Below are positions 25,866-32,805 of a stretch of DNA of 41,341 nucleotides, in pieces. The notes below the pieces were generated by a model, which saw only the letters and a program-made list of their open reading frames with translations, was not told the origin of the DNA and made no database searches. Position 1 is the stretch's first letter; every line of letters begins with the position of its first letter. Source of the stretch: JBDNJM01 sp041687755 (GTDB lineage: Bacteria; Planctomycetota; UBA1135; GCA-002686595); contig JBDNJM010000020.1 in assembly GCA_041687755.1 (NCBI GenBank), positions 1 to 41,341 on the forward strand. Reading direction: 5' to 3'. Made by a program: the position numbers and the translations under genes.

Positions 25866-26560
25866 GCCCCGCACGTTCCGCGCCCGGGCCGCTTCGGGCG
25901 GACCTGCTGCAGGCCCTGTCCTCCCGCTCGAGCGCCGAACTGGAGTGGCTCGGCGACGACGCCGTGCTGTGTCGTCCGCTAGAGGACCAGGACCTCAAGG
26001 AGTTGACCGACCGGGTCGAGTTCGCCGAGCAACGGCTGCTCCGCCAGGGGCCGATCGAAGGCGGCCCGAACTCGATGCACGCCTACGGCGCCACCTTCGA
26101 GCAGCTCGACCTCGGCGACCTGGGGCCCCGCTGGCTGGACGACCTGCTGCGCCCGCTAGGAGCGCTCCAGTTCGGGCTCGGTGGCCTCGGCTCCCTGCAT
26201 GCTTTCGCCGTGCACTACGCCGAAGACCGCGACCTCGACCTCGACCTGCACGTGGATCAGAGCGACCTGACCCTGAACCTGTGCCTCGACGGGTGGTTCG
26301 AGGGCGGCAACCTAGAGCTGAGCGGCGCCCGCTGCATGGACCACCTCGATCACGAGGCCGGCGCCGAAGAGCTGGTGCGCGTCGAGCACGCCCCCGGCCA
26401 GGCGATCGTCCACCGCGGCTCCGTGCGCCATCGCGTGCGCCCCCTGGAGACCGGCCGACGCCGAGGCCTGATCCTGTGGGCCCGGGACGCCGGCCGCTGG
26501 AGCGACGGACTGCCCCTGGGCGGCTGTGCGCCGGAGCGCTGCGCGATCGCTCGGCCCTGA
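25862..26560 (+). CDS. 2-oxoglutarate/Fe(II)-dependent oxygenase-like protein
   Basis: About 232 residues. The double-stranded beta-helix iron site is complete: His130 and Asp132 in LHVDQSDLTLNLCL, His190 in HRGSVRHRV, and the 2-oxoglutarate-binding Arg near 201 in RRRGLILWAR. GWFEGGNLEL and APGQAIVHRG are also typical of the prolyl-hydroxylase-like branch. It lacks a signal peptide, so it should act in the cytoplasm. The GTG start at 25862 overlaps the lipoprotein stop (GTGA), and the frame upstream of it belongs to an overlapping reading of that gene. Its substrate is unknown; tight coupling to a metal-binding lipoprotein suggests a link with metal supply or with modification of a cassette member, which is inference. 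Confidence 0.82.
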   Translation: MSPARSAPGPLRADLLQALSSRSSAELEWLGDDAVLCRPLEDQDLKELTDRVEFAEQRLLRQGPIEGGPNSMHAYGATFEQLDLGDLGPRWLDDLLRPLGALQFGLGGLGSLHAFAVHYAEDRDLDLDLHVDQSDLTLNLCLDGWFEGGNLELSGARCMDHLDHEAGAEELVRVEHAPGQAIVHRGSVRHRVRPLETGRRRGLILWARDAGRWSDGLPLGGCAPERCAIARP

Positions 26561-26616
26561 ACCCCATCACCTAGCCCCCCCCTCGACCTCGCGGCGCCCC
26601 AGCGCGGCCCACACCC

Positions 26617-26636
26617 GCAGGCCTCGAGCGGCCTGC
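26617..26636 (+). terminator. Short GC hairpin after the ABC cassette
   Basis: GCAGGCC/GGCCTGC forms a 7-bp perfect stem with a 6-nt loop about 57 bases after the oxygenase stop and about 100 bases before the endonuclease start. No T-run follows. Possible operon end, weak evidence. Confidence 0.35.
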
Positions 26637-26739
26637 TCGCTCTCCCGATTCGGCTCAGACTTGGGCAAATCGGTCCCCCCCACAGCCGCCGAAAGCAGGC
26701 TATCGTGGGCGCCCTCCCGCAGCCCCCAATAGCTCTCCC

Positions 26740-28515
26740 ATGCTTCCCCTCCTGAACGCCGTTCTGCTCCTGGCCCCCCTCCAGGGCCCCCCCGGCTACT
26801 ACAACTCCGTCGATCTCTCCAGTCCGACCGCCCTGCGCAGCACGCTGCACGCGGTCATCGACGACCACGTGCGCTTCCCGTACTCGTCCTCCGGCACGGA
26901 CACCTGGAACATCCTTGAGCTCGCCGACGAGGACCCCGGCAACTCAAGCCGCGTGCTGACCGTGTACCACAACCGCACGTTCTCGAAGCAGGGTGGCGGC
27001 AACCCGAACTACGACCGCGAGCACACCTGGCCAAGCTCTTACGGCTTTCCCAGCTCCGGCAGTTCCCCCTACACCGACTGCCACCAGCTGCGCCTCAGCG
27101 ACTCGACCTACAACGGCGCGCGCGGCAACCGGCCCTACGGCCCCTGCCCCTCCGGGTGCAGCGAGCTGACGACCGACGCCTACCTCGGCGTGGGCGGCGG
27201 CAGCGGCGTGTACCCGGGCAACAGCAACTGGGCCAGCCCGACGAACGGCGCCGGCGGCCAGTTCGAGACCTGGTCCGACCGCCGCGGGGACGCGGCCCGC
27301 TCGTTGCTGTACCTCGACGTGCGCTACGACGGCTCCAACCACGGCGTCACGGGCGCGATCGAACCGAACCTCGTGCTGACCGACAACCAGAGCCTGATCG
27401 CAGCTTCGGCGGGCAGCTCCGGCGCGGGCACTTTTCACATGGGCTACCTCGCCACCCTGCTGGCCTGGCACGCGGCCGACCCGGTGGACGCCAAGGAGCG
27501 CGATCGCAACGACGTCGTGTTCTCGTTCCAGAACAACCGCAACCCCTTCGTTGACCACCCGGAGTGGATCGACTGCTTGTTCAACGGCAGCTGCGTCACG
27601 GTGCCCACGCTAACCGCTTCCAATAGCGAGATCGACCTGTCCACCGGCGGCCAGTCCATCCTGCAGATCGAGGCGGGCGCGGCGCTCGGCGGCGCGCTCT
27701 ACATCACGCTGGGCTCGCTGTCCGGCAGCGTCCCAGGCCTGCCCTTCGGCGGCTTCACGATTCCGCTGAACGCGCCGGACGGCTGGTTCACGCTGACCCT
27801 CAACGGGACGCCTCTGCTGCAGAACTCGGTCGGCGTGCTGAACGCAGCCGGCCAAGCGAGCAGCACCCTCAACCTGCCCGCCGGCCTCCCGGCGCTGCTG
27901 ATCGGGCGCACCGCGACCCAGGCGACCGTGCTGCTGTCGAGCGACGGGTTCGCGCTGCCCCTGGGCGTCACGACCCCCGCCGACGTCGACCTAGTCGCCG
28001 GAGCCACCGGCGGCGCCCTCGTGATCAACGAGGTCGACTACGACCAGCCGGGCACCGACACGACCGAGTTCATCGAGCTCTACAACGGCAGCCCGACGGC
28101 GATCTCGCTGACGGGTCTGACGCTCGAGCTCGTCAACGGCTCGAACGGTTCGATCTACGACACGATCGCGCTGGGCGGCCTGGGCAGTATCGACGCCGGG
28201 CAGTACCTGGTGATCGGCTCCACCCTCATCACGAGCGGGCTCCCGAGCGGTACGCTCTCAATCGACTTTGGCTCGGCCTCCAACAACGTGCAGAACGGCG
28301 CCCCGGACGCGATGCGTCTGCTCGCCGGCTCGACGTTGATCGATGCGGTCAGCTACGAGGGCGTCGTCGGTGGTTCCTCCGAGGGCGGCAGCGCGGGCAC
28401 CGACTCCAACAGTGGCGACGGCTCGCTGCAGCGCCAGCCGAACGGCGCCGACACCGACAACAACTCGAGCGACTTCGCCTTCGTCGGCACGCCCACTCCG
28501 GGCGCCGCCAACTGA
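26740..28515 (+). CDS. Secreted endonuclease I family nuclease with accessory and lamin-tail domains
   Basis: 591 residues. After a short signal sequence (about 1-15) comes an endonuclease I (EndA/NucM) domain. Its active-site block is YDREHTWPSSYG near 91-102 with the catalytic His, and DCHQLRLSDSTYNGARGN near 127-144 with metal-binding residues. LLYLDVRYDG and ERDRNDVVFSFQNNRNPF follow. Residues about 288-410 are an accessory domain (IDLSTGGQ, LGSLSGSVPG, FGGFTIPLN, LPAGLPALLIG) that is homologous to the C-terminus of the neighbouring sugar dehydrogenase. Residues about 425-545 are a lamin-tail domain (LVINEVDYDQPGTDTTEFIE, LYNGS). It is an extracellular nuclease, probably for DNA or RNA scavenging. 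A strong terminator follows. Confidence 0.92.
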   Translation: MLPLLNAVLLLAPLQGPPGYYNSVDLSSPTALRSTLHAVIDDHVRFPYSSSGTDTWNILELADEDPGNSSRVLTVYHNRTFSKQGGGNPNYDREHTWPSSYGFPSSGSSPYTDCHQLRLSDSTYNGARGNRPYGPCPSGCSELTTDAYLGVGGGSGVYPGNSNWASPTNGAGGQFETWSDRRGDAARSLLYLDVRYDGSNHGVTGAIEPNLVLTDNQSLIAASAGSSGAGTFHMGYLATLLAWHAADPVDAKERDRNDVVFSFQNNRNPFVDHPEWIDCLFNGSCVTVPTLTASNSEIDLSTGGQSILQIEAGAALGGALYITLGSLSGSVPGLPFGGFTIPLNAPDGWFTLTLNGTPLLQNSVGVLNAAGQASSTLNLPAGLPALLIGRTATQATVLLSSDGFALPLGVTTPADVDLVAGATGGALVINEVDYDQPGTDTTEFIELYNGSPTAISLTGLTLELVNGSNGSIYDTIALGGLGSIDAGQYLVIGSTLITSGLPSGTLSIDFGSASNNVQNGAPDAMRLLAGSTLIDAVSYEGVVGGSSEGGSAGTDSNSGDGSLQRQPNGADTDNNSSDFAFVGTPTPGAAN

Positions 28516-28568
28516 GCGAGCCTCCAGCAAGAGCAGCGAGCCGGGCCCGCGGGTCCGCTCCAACGCGC

Positions 28569-28625
28569 GCCGCCGGTCGTCCCTCCAGAGCAATGGCTCT
28601 AGGGGGACGACCGGCGGCTTCTTTT
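28569..28625 (+). terminator. Strong intrinsic terminator of the endonuclease gene
   Basis: A perfect 15-bp stem (28569-28583 with 28604-28618) continues into an inner AGAGC/GCTCT helix and is followed directly by TTCTTTT at 28619-28625. This is the clearest Rho-independent terminator in the window and serves the plus-strand endonuclease. Confidence 0.88.
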
Positions 28626-28626
28626 C

Positions 28627-28656
28627 GGACCTCCGCGACGAGCGTCGCGGAGGTCC
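28627..28656 (-). terminator. Second perfect hairpin in the convergent gap
   Basis: GGACCTCCGCGAC (28627-28639) pairs fully with GTCGCGGAGGTCC (28644-28656) around a GAGC loop. It lies 16 bases past the minus-strand dehydrogenase stop and is probably its 3' end. The minus strand after it reads GAAAAGAAG, so there is no U-run, and termination may rely on the hairpin alone or on the neighbouring hairpin. Confidence 0.65.
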
Positions 28657-28671
28657 GCGGTCAGGAAGGGC

Positions 28672-30243
28672 TCAGGGCAGGAAGCTCAGCTCGACCGGGT
28701 TGCTGATCCGCAGCTGCGCGCCCCCCGGCCCGATGTCCACGAGTACGCAGACGTGGTGCGCGCTCTTGCCGAGCAGCGCGGTTGTCAGTCCCGCGGGGAT
28801 CACCACTTCGGAGAGGGCGTTGCCGTCCGTCGGCACGGTGCCAACGCCGGGGTTCAGGATCCCGCCGCCGCCGGCGAGCGTCAGGTTCGTGTAGTTGTCG
28901 GGGTTCAGCGGCACGGGCAAGCCGCCGAACACGGTCCCGGGCGAGGTGCCCGAGAGGCTGCCGATCACCCAGAACGGCGCGCCCGCCTTGTCGGCGCCCG
29001 CGTCGAACTCCAGGTGCTGGGTTCCGCCGGCGGACAGCGACACCGTCTCGCGGTCCACGTCCAAGGGCCGGTCCCGAACCATGCGCCACAGCCTGCCCGC
29101 GCCCGGAACGCCGAAGCCAGAGTCCGCGATCACGATCTCACCGTCGTGGGTGTAGCCGAAGTCCGTCGGGCCGCCCAAGGTCAGCGGTCCGGGCGGCTGC
29201 AGGCGCTGGGTCAGCTCCTCGATCGAGCCGAAGGTCCCCGGCGAGCTGCTCGTGATCACGTTGTAGCGCTGGCTGCACCAGTCCGCGAACAGGTAGCGCC
29301 CGCCGAGCTCGGGGATCTCGGTACCGCGGTACACGCGGCCGCCCGTGACGCTGCACCCGTTCGCGTGGGTGTAGTCGTACAGCGGCAGGGTGTGGTTCGG
29401 CGCTTCCGGGTTGAGCGCGGTGCACAGAGTCGTGACAGCGCCGCTGACGGGTCCTTCGAACAGGCGCCAGCCGAAGTTCAGGCCGCCGGGCGAGTTGCCG
29501 CGGATGAAGTTGATCTCCTCCCAGTCCGACTCGCCCACGTCGCCGAACCAGATGTCGCCGGTCACGGCGTCCTGGGTCATGCGGAAGGGCTGGCGCAGGC
29601 CCATCGCGTAGACCTCGTCGCGGACGTTCGGGTTGCCGATGTACGGGTTGCCAGCAGCGGGGCTGCCGTCCTTTTCAAGCCGCAGCAGCTTGCCGAGCAG
29701 CACCTGCCCGTCCTGGGCGACGCAGTTGGTGCCGTCGAGCTCGAGGCGCCGGTCGCCGATGCCCAGGTACAGCTTGCCGTCGGTGCCAAAGAACATGCCC
29801 GAGCCGTTGTGATACGCGATCACGTCCGTAACCGTCAGCAGATCGACGGCGCTGGCCGGGTCGGCGACGAGCGTTCCCGCCGGCACGGTGTAGCGCTGCA
29901 GCACGGCCGAGCCCATCGGGGCCACCGAGTTGGCGTAGTACACGAACACGTGGCGCGTGGTCTCGAAGTCCGGGTCGAACTCCAGTGAAACGAGGCCGCC
30001 GAGACCGCTAACCGTGGTCACTGCGGTGAGGTCGAGCAGCGGCTGGGGCAGCAGCTCGCCGTCCACGACCGTCCGGATCAGGCCGGCCTGCTCCGTGACC
30101 ACGTAGGTCTCATCGAGGCCAGGAAACGGACGCACGCAGGTGGGCGTGGTGAAGCCCTCGGCGATCAGTCGTGCGCGGACCGGCGTCTGGAGCGCGGCGG
30201 GCGCGGGCAGGCAGGTCAGCAGGGCGGCAGCGATGAGGCTCAT
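28672..30243 (-). CDS. Secreted PQQ-type glucose/sorbosone dehydrogenase with accessory C-terminal domain
   Basis: 523 residues. A signal peptide (SLIAAALLTCLPAPAALQ) precedes a six-bladed beta-propeller of the GSDH/soluble aldose dehydrogenase family: RARLIAEGFTTPTCVRPFPG, GLGGLVSLEFDPDFETTRHV, AYHNGSGMFFGTDGKLYLGI, YAMGLRQPFRMTQD, GDVGESDWEEINFI and GGRYLFADWC. HNGSGMFFG matches the conserved catalytic-His blade. Residues about 393-523 are an extra domain (VSLSAGGTQ, IGSLSGTSPG, FGGLPVPLN, IPAGLTTALLG) homologous to the middle domain of the convergent endonuclease. It probably oxidises sugars or related compounds outside the cell with PQQ, or may be a non-enzymatic relative; the propeller alone cannot tell. 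The gene is transcribed toward the endonuclease. Confidence 0.88.
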   Translation of the reverse strand: MSLIAAALLTCLPAPAALQTPVRARLIAEGFTTPTCVRPFPGLDETYVVTEQAGLIRTVVDGELLPQPLLDLTAVTTVSGLGGLVSLEFDPDFETTRHVFVYYANSVAPMGSAVLQRYTVPAGTLVADPASAVDLLTVTDVIAYHNGSGMFFGTDGKLYLGIGDRRLELDGTNCVAQDGQVLLGKLLRLEKDGSPAAGNPYIGNPNVRDEVYAMGLRQPFRMTQDAVTGDIWFGDVGESDWEEINFIRGNSPGGLNFGWRLFEGPVSGAVTTLCTALNPEAPNHTLPLYDYTHANGCSVTGGRVYRGTEIPELGGRYLFADWCSQRYNVITSSSPGTFGSIEELTQRLQPPGPLTLGGPTDFGYTHDGEIVIADSGFGVPGAGRLWRMVRDRPLDVDRETVSLSAGGTQHLEFDAGADKAGAPFWVIGSLSGTSPGTVFGGLPVPLNPDNYTNLTLAGGGGILNPGVGTVPTDGNALSEVVIPAGLTTALLGKSAHHVCVLVDIGPGGAQLRISNPVELSFLP

Positions 30244-30605
30244 GGCGGGGCTAAGTGCGGGTCGAGGCGAGCGCGGCGTGGGCGCTGCGGCCGATGCCTG
30301 TCGAACGGAGTGGTGCCAAATTCAAGGGCGGCGGGCCCGAAGGCTCCACGTTTAGGCTACCCGAGGGGTCTACGGGGTGCCGCGAATCGGGGCCCGAATC
30401 GGGGTCCTGCGGCGCTCCAAGGCCCGAGGGCACCAGGATCCGGAGCCGGAAAGCGGGCGGGCCGTCTGAGTTCTCAAAGCCCGTTCGGGCTCTGTCCCCG
30501 TCACAGGAGCTGCCCCCTTCGCGTATTCTCGTGAGCTGCCACACCCCGTGGCCCCGGAACCGCTTCTCCGAACCGCTTCAGGGCCGTACCTCCCACCGAT
30601 CGACC
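30244..30605. other. Divergent intergenic region before the selenoprotein genes
   Basis: No gene is seen in these 362 bases, which separate the minus-strand dehydrogenase from the plus-strand small selenoprotein candidate. A 12-base direct repeat (CGAATCGGGGCC-like, about 30380-30405) is present. TATTCT at 30524-30529 could be a -10 element for the downstream genes, but no good -35 lies at the right distance. Promoters for both directions should be here. Confidence 0.4.
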
Positions 30606-30764
30606 ATGCTGACCCGAATCCTGCTGCTCGTGCCCCTCGTCGGTGGCATCGCCCTGCGCCAGAGCTTCTGCTGAGGGCACCCGCTCCAGATGCTCGGTAC
30701 GGGCATCGCTCTCCTCGCGGGCTTCGGCCTCCTCAGCACGTTCAATCCGGGCGACCCCACCTGA
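30606..30764 (+). CDS. Candidate new small membrane selenoprotein with Cys-Sec motif
   Basis: A 52-codon frame from ATG 30606 to TGA 30762-30764, interrupted by one in-frame TGA at 30672-30674 (codon 23) directly after a Cys codon. Read with selenocysteine U, the product has a hydrophobic N-terminal segment (LTRILLLVPLVGGIAL), the motif QSFCUGHPLQ, and a second hydrophobic segment (MLGTGIALLAGFGLLSTF). G/C at third positions is about 90 percent on both sides of the TGA, as in true genes here, so the same frame looks coding throughout. A SECIS-like hairpin follows at 30689-30707. The next gene, 206 bases on, is a peroxiredoxin with the same arrangement. The CU pair suggests a redox motif at the membrane. 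I do not recognise the family; no Shine-Dalgarno site is evident, and two unrelated tiny peptides remain possible. Confidence 0.6.
30689..30707 (+). promoter_or_regulatory. SECIS-like stem-loop for the small selenoprotein
   Basis: GATGCTC (30689-30695) pairs with GGGCATC (30701-30707), seven pairs including one G-U, around the 5-nt loop GGTAC. The loop begins 21 nt after the last base of the TGA, inside the range used for bacterial SECIS elements (about 16-37 nt), and carries GU at loop positions 2-3 as in known SelB-binding loops. A folding and covariation test has not been done. Confidence 0.55.
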
Positions 30765-30776
30765 TGCCGCCCCGGT

Positions 30777-30795
30777 CGCTCTCTCGCGGAGAGCG
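30777..30795 (+). terminator. Short hairpin after the small selenoprotein frame
   Basis: CGCTCTC/GAGAGCG makes a 7-bp stem with loop TCGCG, 12 bases after the second TGA. No T-run follows. It may be a weak terminator or processing site between the two selenoprotein genes. Confidence 0.35.
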
Positions 30796-30970
30796 GCGGA
30801 CTGGAAGTGCCGCGGGGCGACGGGCGGGCCCGCAGCCGGTCTTAGGCCCCCGTCAACGGCCCAGGGTTCAGTGCAGTGTCCCGAGCGACTAGGCTCTGTC
30901 TATGAGTCTGCTCGATCTTGCGAAGACTGCCCTCAAGCGGGCGCTTCAACCCGCATCCAAAAGGACCCCT

Positions 30971-31420
30971 ATGCCGCAACCCGACGACCTGGCCCCGACG
31001 TTTTCTGCCCTCGCCCACGACGGCTCCACGGTGCGCTCCGCCGAGCTGGCGGGCGCACGCTACGTGCTCTGGTTCTACCCCAAGGCCGATACCCCTGGGT
31101 GAACTCTCCAAGGCAAGGGCTTCCGTGATCGAAGCCCCCAACTGGACGAACTCGGCGTGCGCGTGTTCGGCGTGTCGTTTGACACTGCTGATGAGAATCG
31201 TGCGTTCGCGGAGAAGTTCGACTTCCCCTTCCCGCTGCTGTGTGACACCGAGCGCGAGCTCGGCCTCGCCTTCGGCGCCTGCGACTCCAAGGACGACGTC
31301 TACGCCCGACGTCTGACGTTCGTCATCGGTCCGGACGGTCGCATCGAGCATGCGATCGACACCAAGGACCCCGCCGGACAGGCCGACGCGCTGATCGAGC
31401 TCGTCAAGAAGCTCGGCTGA
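30971..31420 (+). CDS. Selenocysteine-containing BCP-type peroxiredoxin
   Basis: 149 residues, the usual BCP/PrxQ length, read through one in-frame TGA at 31100-31102 (codon 44). The sequence around it is YVLWFYPKADTPG-U-TLQGKGFRD, so the TGA replaces exactly the peroxidatic Cys of the TPGCT motif. The frame continues uninterrupted with conserved family features: RVFGVSFDTADENRAFAEKF, FPLLCDTERELGLAFGA and RLTFVIGPDGRIEH. The place of the usual resolving Cys five residues later is Lys, so this is a one-Sec (1-Cys type) enzyme needing an outside reductant. It reduces hydroperoxides. The ATG at 30971 has AAAAGGA five bases upstream; the frame also opens at ATG 30902, but third-position G/C drops there. 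A SECIS-like hairpin lies at 31117-31137. A sequencing error or a real nonsense mutation is the alternative. Confidence 0.85.
31117..31137 (+). promoter_or_regulatory. SECIS-like stem-loop in the peroxiredoxin gene
   Basis: GGGCTTC (31117-31123) and GAAGCCC (31131-31137) form a perfect 7-bp stem with loop CGTGATC. The loop starts 21 nt after the TGA, the same spacing as in the upstream small gene, and also has GU at positions 2-3. It sits within the coding frame (GKGFRDRSP), as bacterial SECIS elements must. Confidence 0.75.
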
Positions 31421-31430
31421 CGCGCTCCCG

Positions 31431-31468
31431 GTGCCTCGGTGCTCGGCTTCGGCGCGAGCACCGAGCAC
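31431..31468 (+). terminator. Strong hairpin after the peroxiredoxin gene
   Basis: CTCGGTGCTCG (31435-31445) pairs fully with CGAGCACCGAG (31455-31465), extended by GTG/CAC across one bulged C, with an inner GC-TTCG-GC tip. It starts 10 bases after the stop. What follows is pyrimidine-rich (CGCCCTTCC) but not a U-run. It probably ends the selenoprotein transcript. Confidence 0.65.
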
Positions 31469-31537
31469 ACCGCCCTTCCATCCGCCCCTTTGCTTTCCCC
31501 CCTCGGCCGGCCGTCGACCTCGCCGGCCCCCAGCCCC

Positions 31538-32797
31538 ATGCGTTCGCTTCTGATTCCGCTGCTGTGCGCGGGCCTGACCCTGACCGCCTGCAACTCGTCC
31601 CGCAGCGCCCGCGGCCCGGAGGGCACGCCGGTCAAGGAGGTGCGCCTGCGCGCCAGCGACGGCTGGGAAGGTCGGCAGGTGTTCGACGGCGACGGCACGC
31701 CGATCTGGTCCGTCGCGGCGATGGATGTCTTTACCGATCGCGCCGCGCTCGAGCTCGTCGCGCTGGACGACCGGGGTCGACCGCTGATTCTGATGCCGGA
31801 AGCCGCCGGCTGGATTTCGCGCCACGGCGTGGAGCAGGGCTCCTGGCTCCGCGCCCAGGCCTTCGGTGACGTCGACGGACGAGTCGCCGGTTCGGAGCTC
31901 TTCGTCGCGGGCCGCAGCGGCCGCATCGACCGGCTAATCGCCTACCCCGACGGAGGCATCGACTCCACCCGCGCGCTGGTCCTCCAGGGTCGCGAGATCT
32001 TGACGCTGATCTGCGGGGACTTCTGGCCGGAGCGCGAAGGCGACGAGCTGATCGCCCTTACCGATCCCGGCGCCGCCTTCCTGATCGAGCCCTCGGGCGG
32101 TCTTGGCTACGCCTTCACCGCCCGCTTGCTGGCGGAGTACGAGGGCCGCGTGCTCGACGCGCTCGTGATCGAGGGCATCGCGGGCCAAGCGGATCGCGCC
32201 CTGACCGTGTCGAGCACCGGCCGGCTCCAGGACCTGACCCTCGACGTCGTGGGCGACAGCGCGCGCTTGGGCGTCGAAACGCTGTTCGAAGCCCCCATGG
32301 GGCTGGGGCGACTCGCGCGGCGCCCCGTTAGCGCCGGCCCCGAAGTGCTCTACCTGACCCGCGACGACGGCGTCGTGCTGCGCCTCGAACAGCGCGGCGA
32401 CGGCTTCGAGGCCGAGTCGATCTACGCCGGCCCCCCAGGGCCTCGCGGACTCGCGGCGGGACAGTTCGACGCCGACCCGCAGCTCGAGACCCTCGCCGTG
32501 TTCGGGGACTCCGGACGCGTCGAGCTGCTGACGCGTCGGCCCGGCCTCGCTGCGGCCCGCACCGTGGAGGGCTCGCCCCAGCAGAAGGCGCAGGCCCAAG
32601 GCGCACTCGGCGACTGGGAGCTAAGCTCCGTGTTCAAGGACAAGGGCGCCGGACACGACCTGCTCACGATCGAACTCGACGGGCGCAACACGACCCGCGA
32701 ACTGGTAAGCGCTGGCGCCTCGGGCCGCGTGGTGCTGATCGCGCGGCCGCCCGGGTATGGGCTGGCGGGGTTCAAGACGGCGGGCGCTGGCGAATAG
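31538..32797 (+). CDS. Lipoprotein with FG-GAP/VCBS-like repeats, unknown function
   Basis: 419 residues. MRSLLIPLLCAGLTLTAC is a lipoprotein signal with a good lipobox and Cys18. The mature part is beta-rich with repeated patterns such as AFGDVDGRVAGSELFVAG, GDFWPEREGDELIALTD and GQFDADPQLETLAVFGDSG. These resemble FG-GAP/VCBS blades (Asp-x-Asp, Gly, Glu-Leu) and suggest an integrin-like beta-propeller. No catalytic motif is seen. It is likely anchored in the outer membrane or cell envelope. It follows the peroxiredoxin gene across a hairpin, so it is probably separately transcribed; no functional link to selenium is evident. The ATG at 31538 is chosen because it starts the signal peptide. 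Confidence 0.8.
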   Translation: MRSLLIPLLCAGLTLTACNSSRSARGPEGTPVKEVRLRASDGWEGRQVFDGDGTPIWSVAAMDVFTDRAALELVALDDRGRPLILMPEAAGWISRHGVEQGSWLRAQAFGDVDGRVAGSELFVAGRSGRIDRLIAYPDGGIDSTRALVLQGREILTLICGDFWPEREGDELIALTDPGAAFLIEPSGGLGYAFTARLLAEYEGRVLDALVIEGIAGQADRALTVSSTGRLQDLTLDVVGDSARLGVETLFEAPMGLGRLARRPVSAGPEVLYLTRDDGVVLRLEQRGDGFEAESIYAGPPGPRGLAAGQFDADPQLETLAVFGDSGRVELLTRRPGLAAARTVEGSPQQKAQAQGALGDWELSSVFKDKGAGHDLLTIELDGRNTTRELVSAGASGRVVLIARPPGYGLAGFKTAGAGE

Positions 32798-32805
32798 AAC
32801 GCCCC

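Noticed and set aside
30762..30845. A possible third Sec codon: the TGA at 30762 also has a 7-bp hairpin 19 nt downstream
   Set aside because: The continuation is a short Arg/Gly-rich stretch without hydrophobic or conserved character, and the hairpin fits a terminator equally well. It also shows that hairpins at this distance can arise by chance here, so the SECIS calls rest mainly on the coding evidence.
31100..31102. Peroxiredoxin TGA as a simple nonsense mutation or sequencing error
   Set aside because: Not excluded, but its exact placement at the catalytic Cys, the intact frame after it and the correctly spaced hairpin make selenocysteine the better reading.
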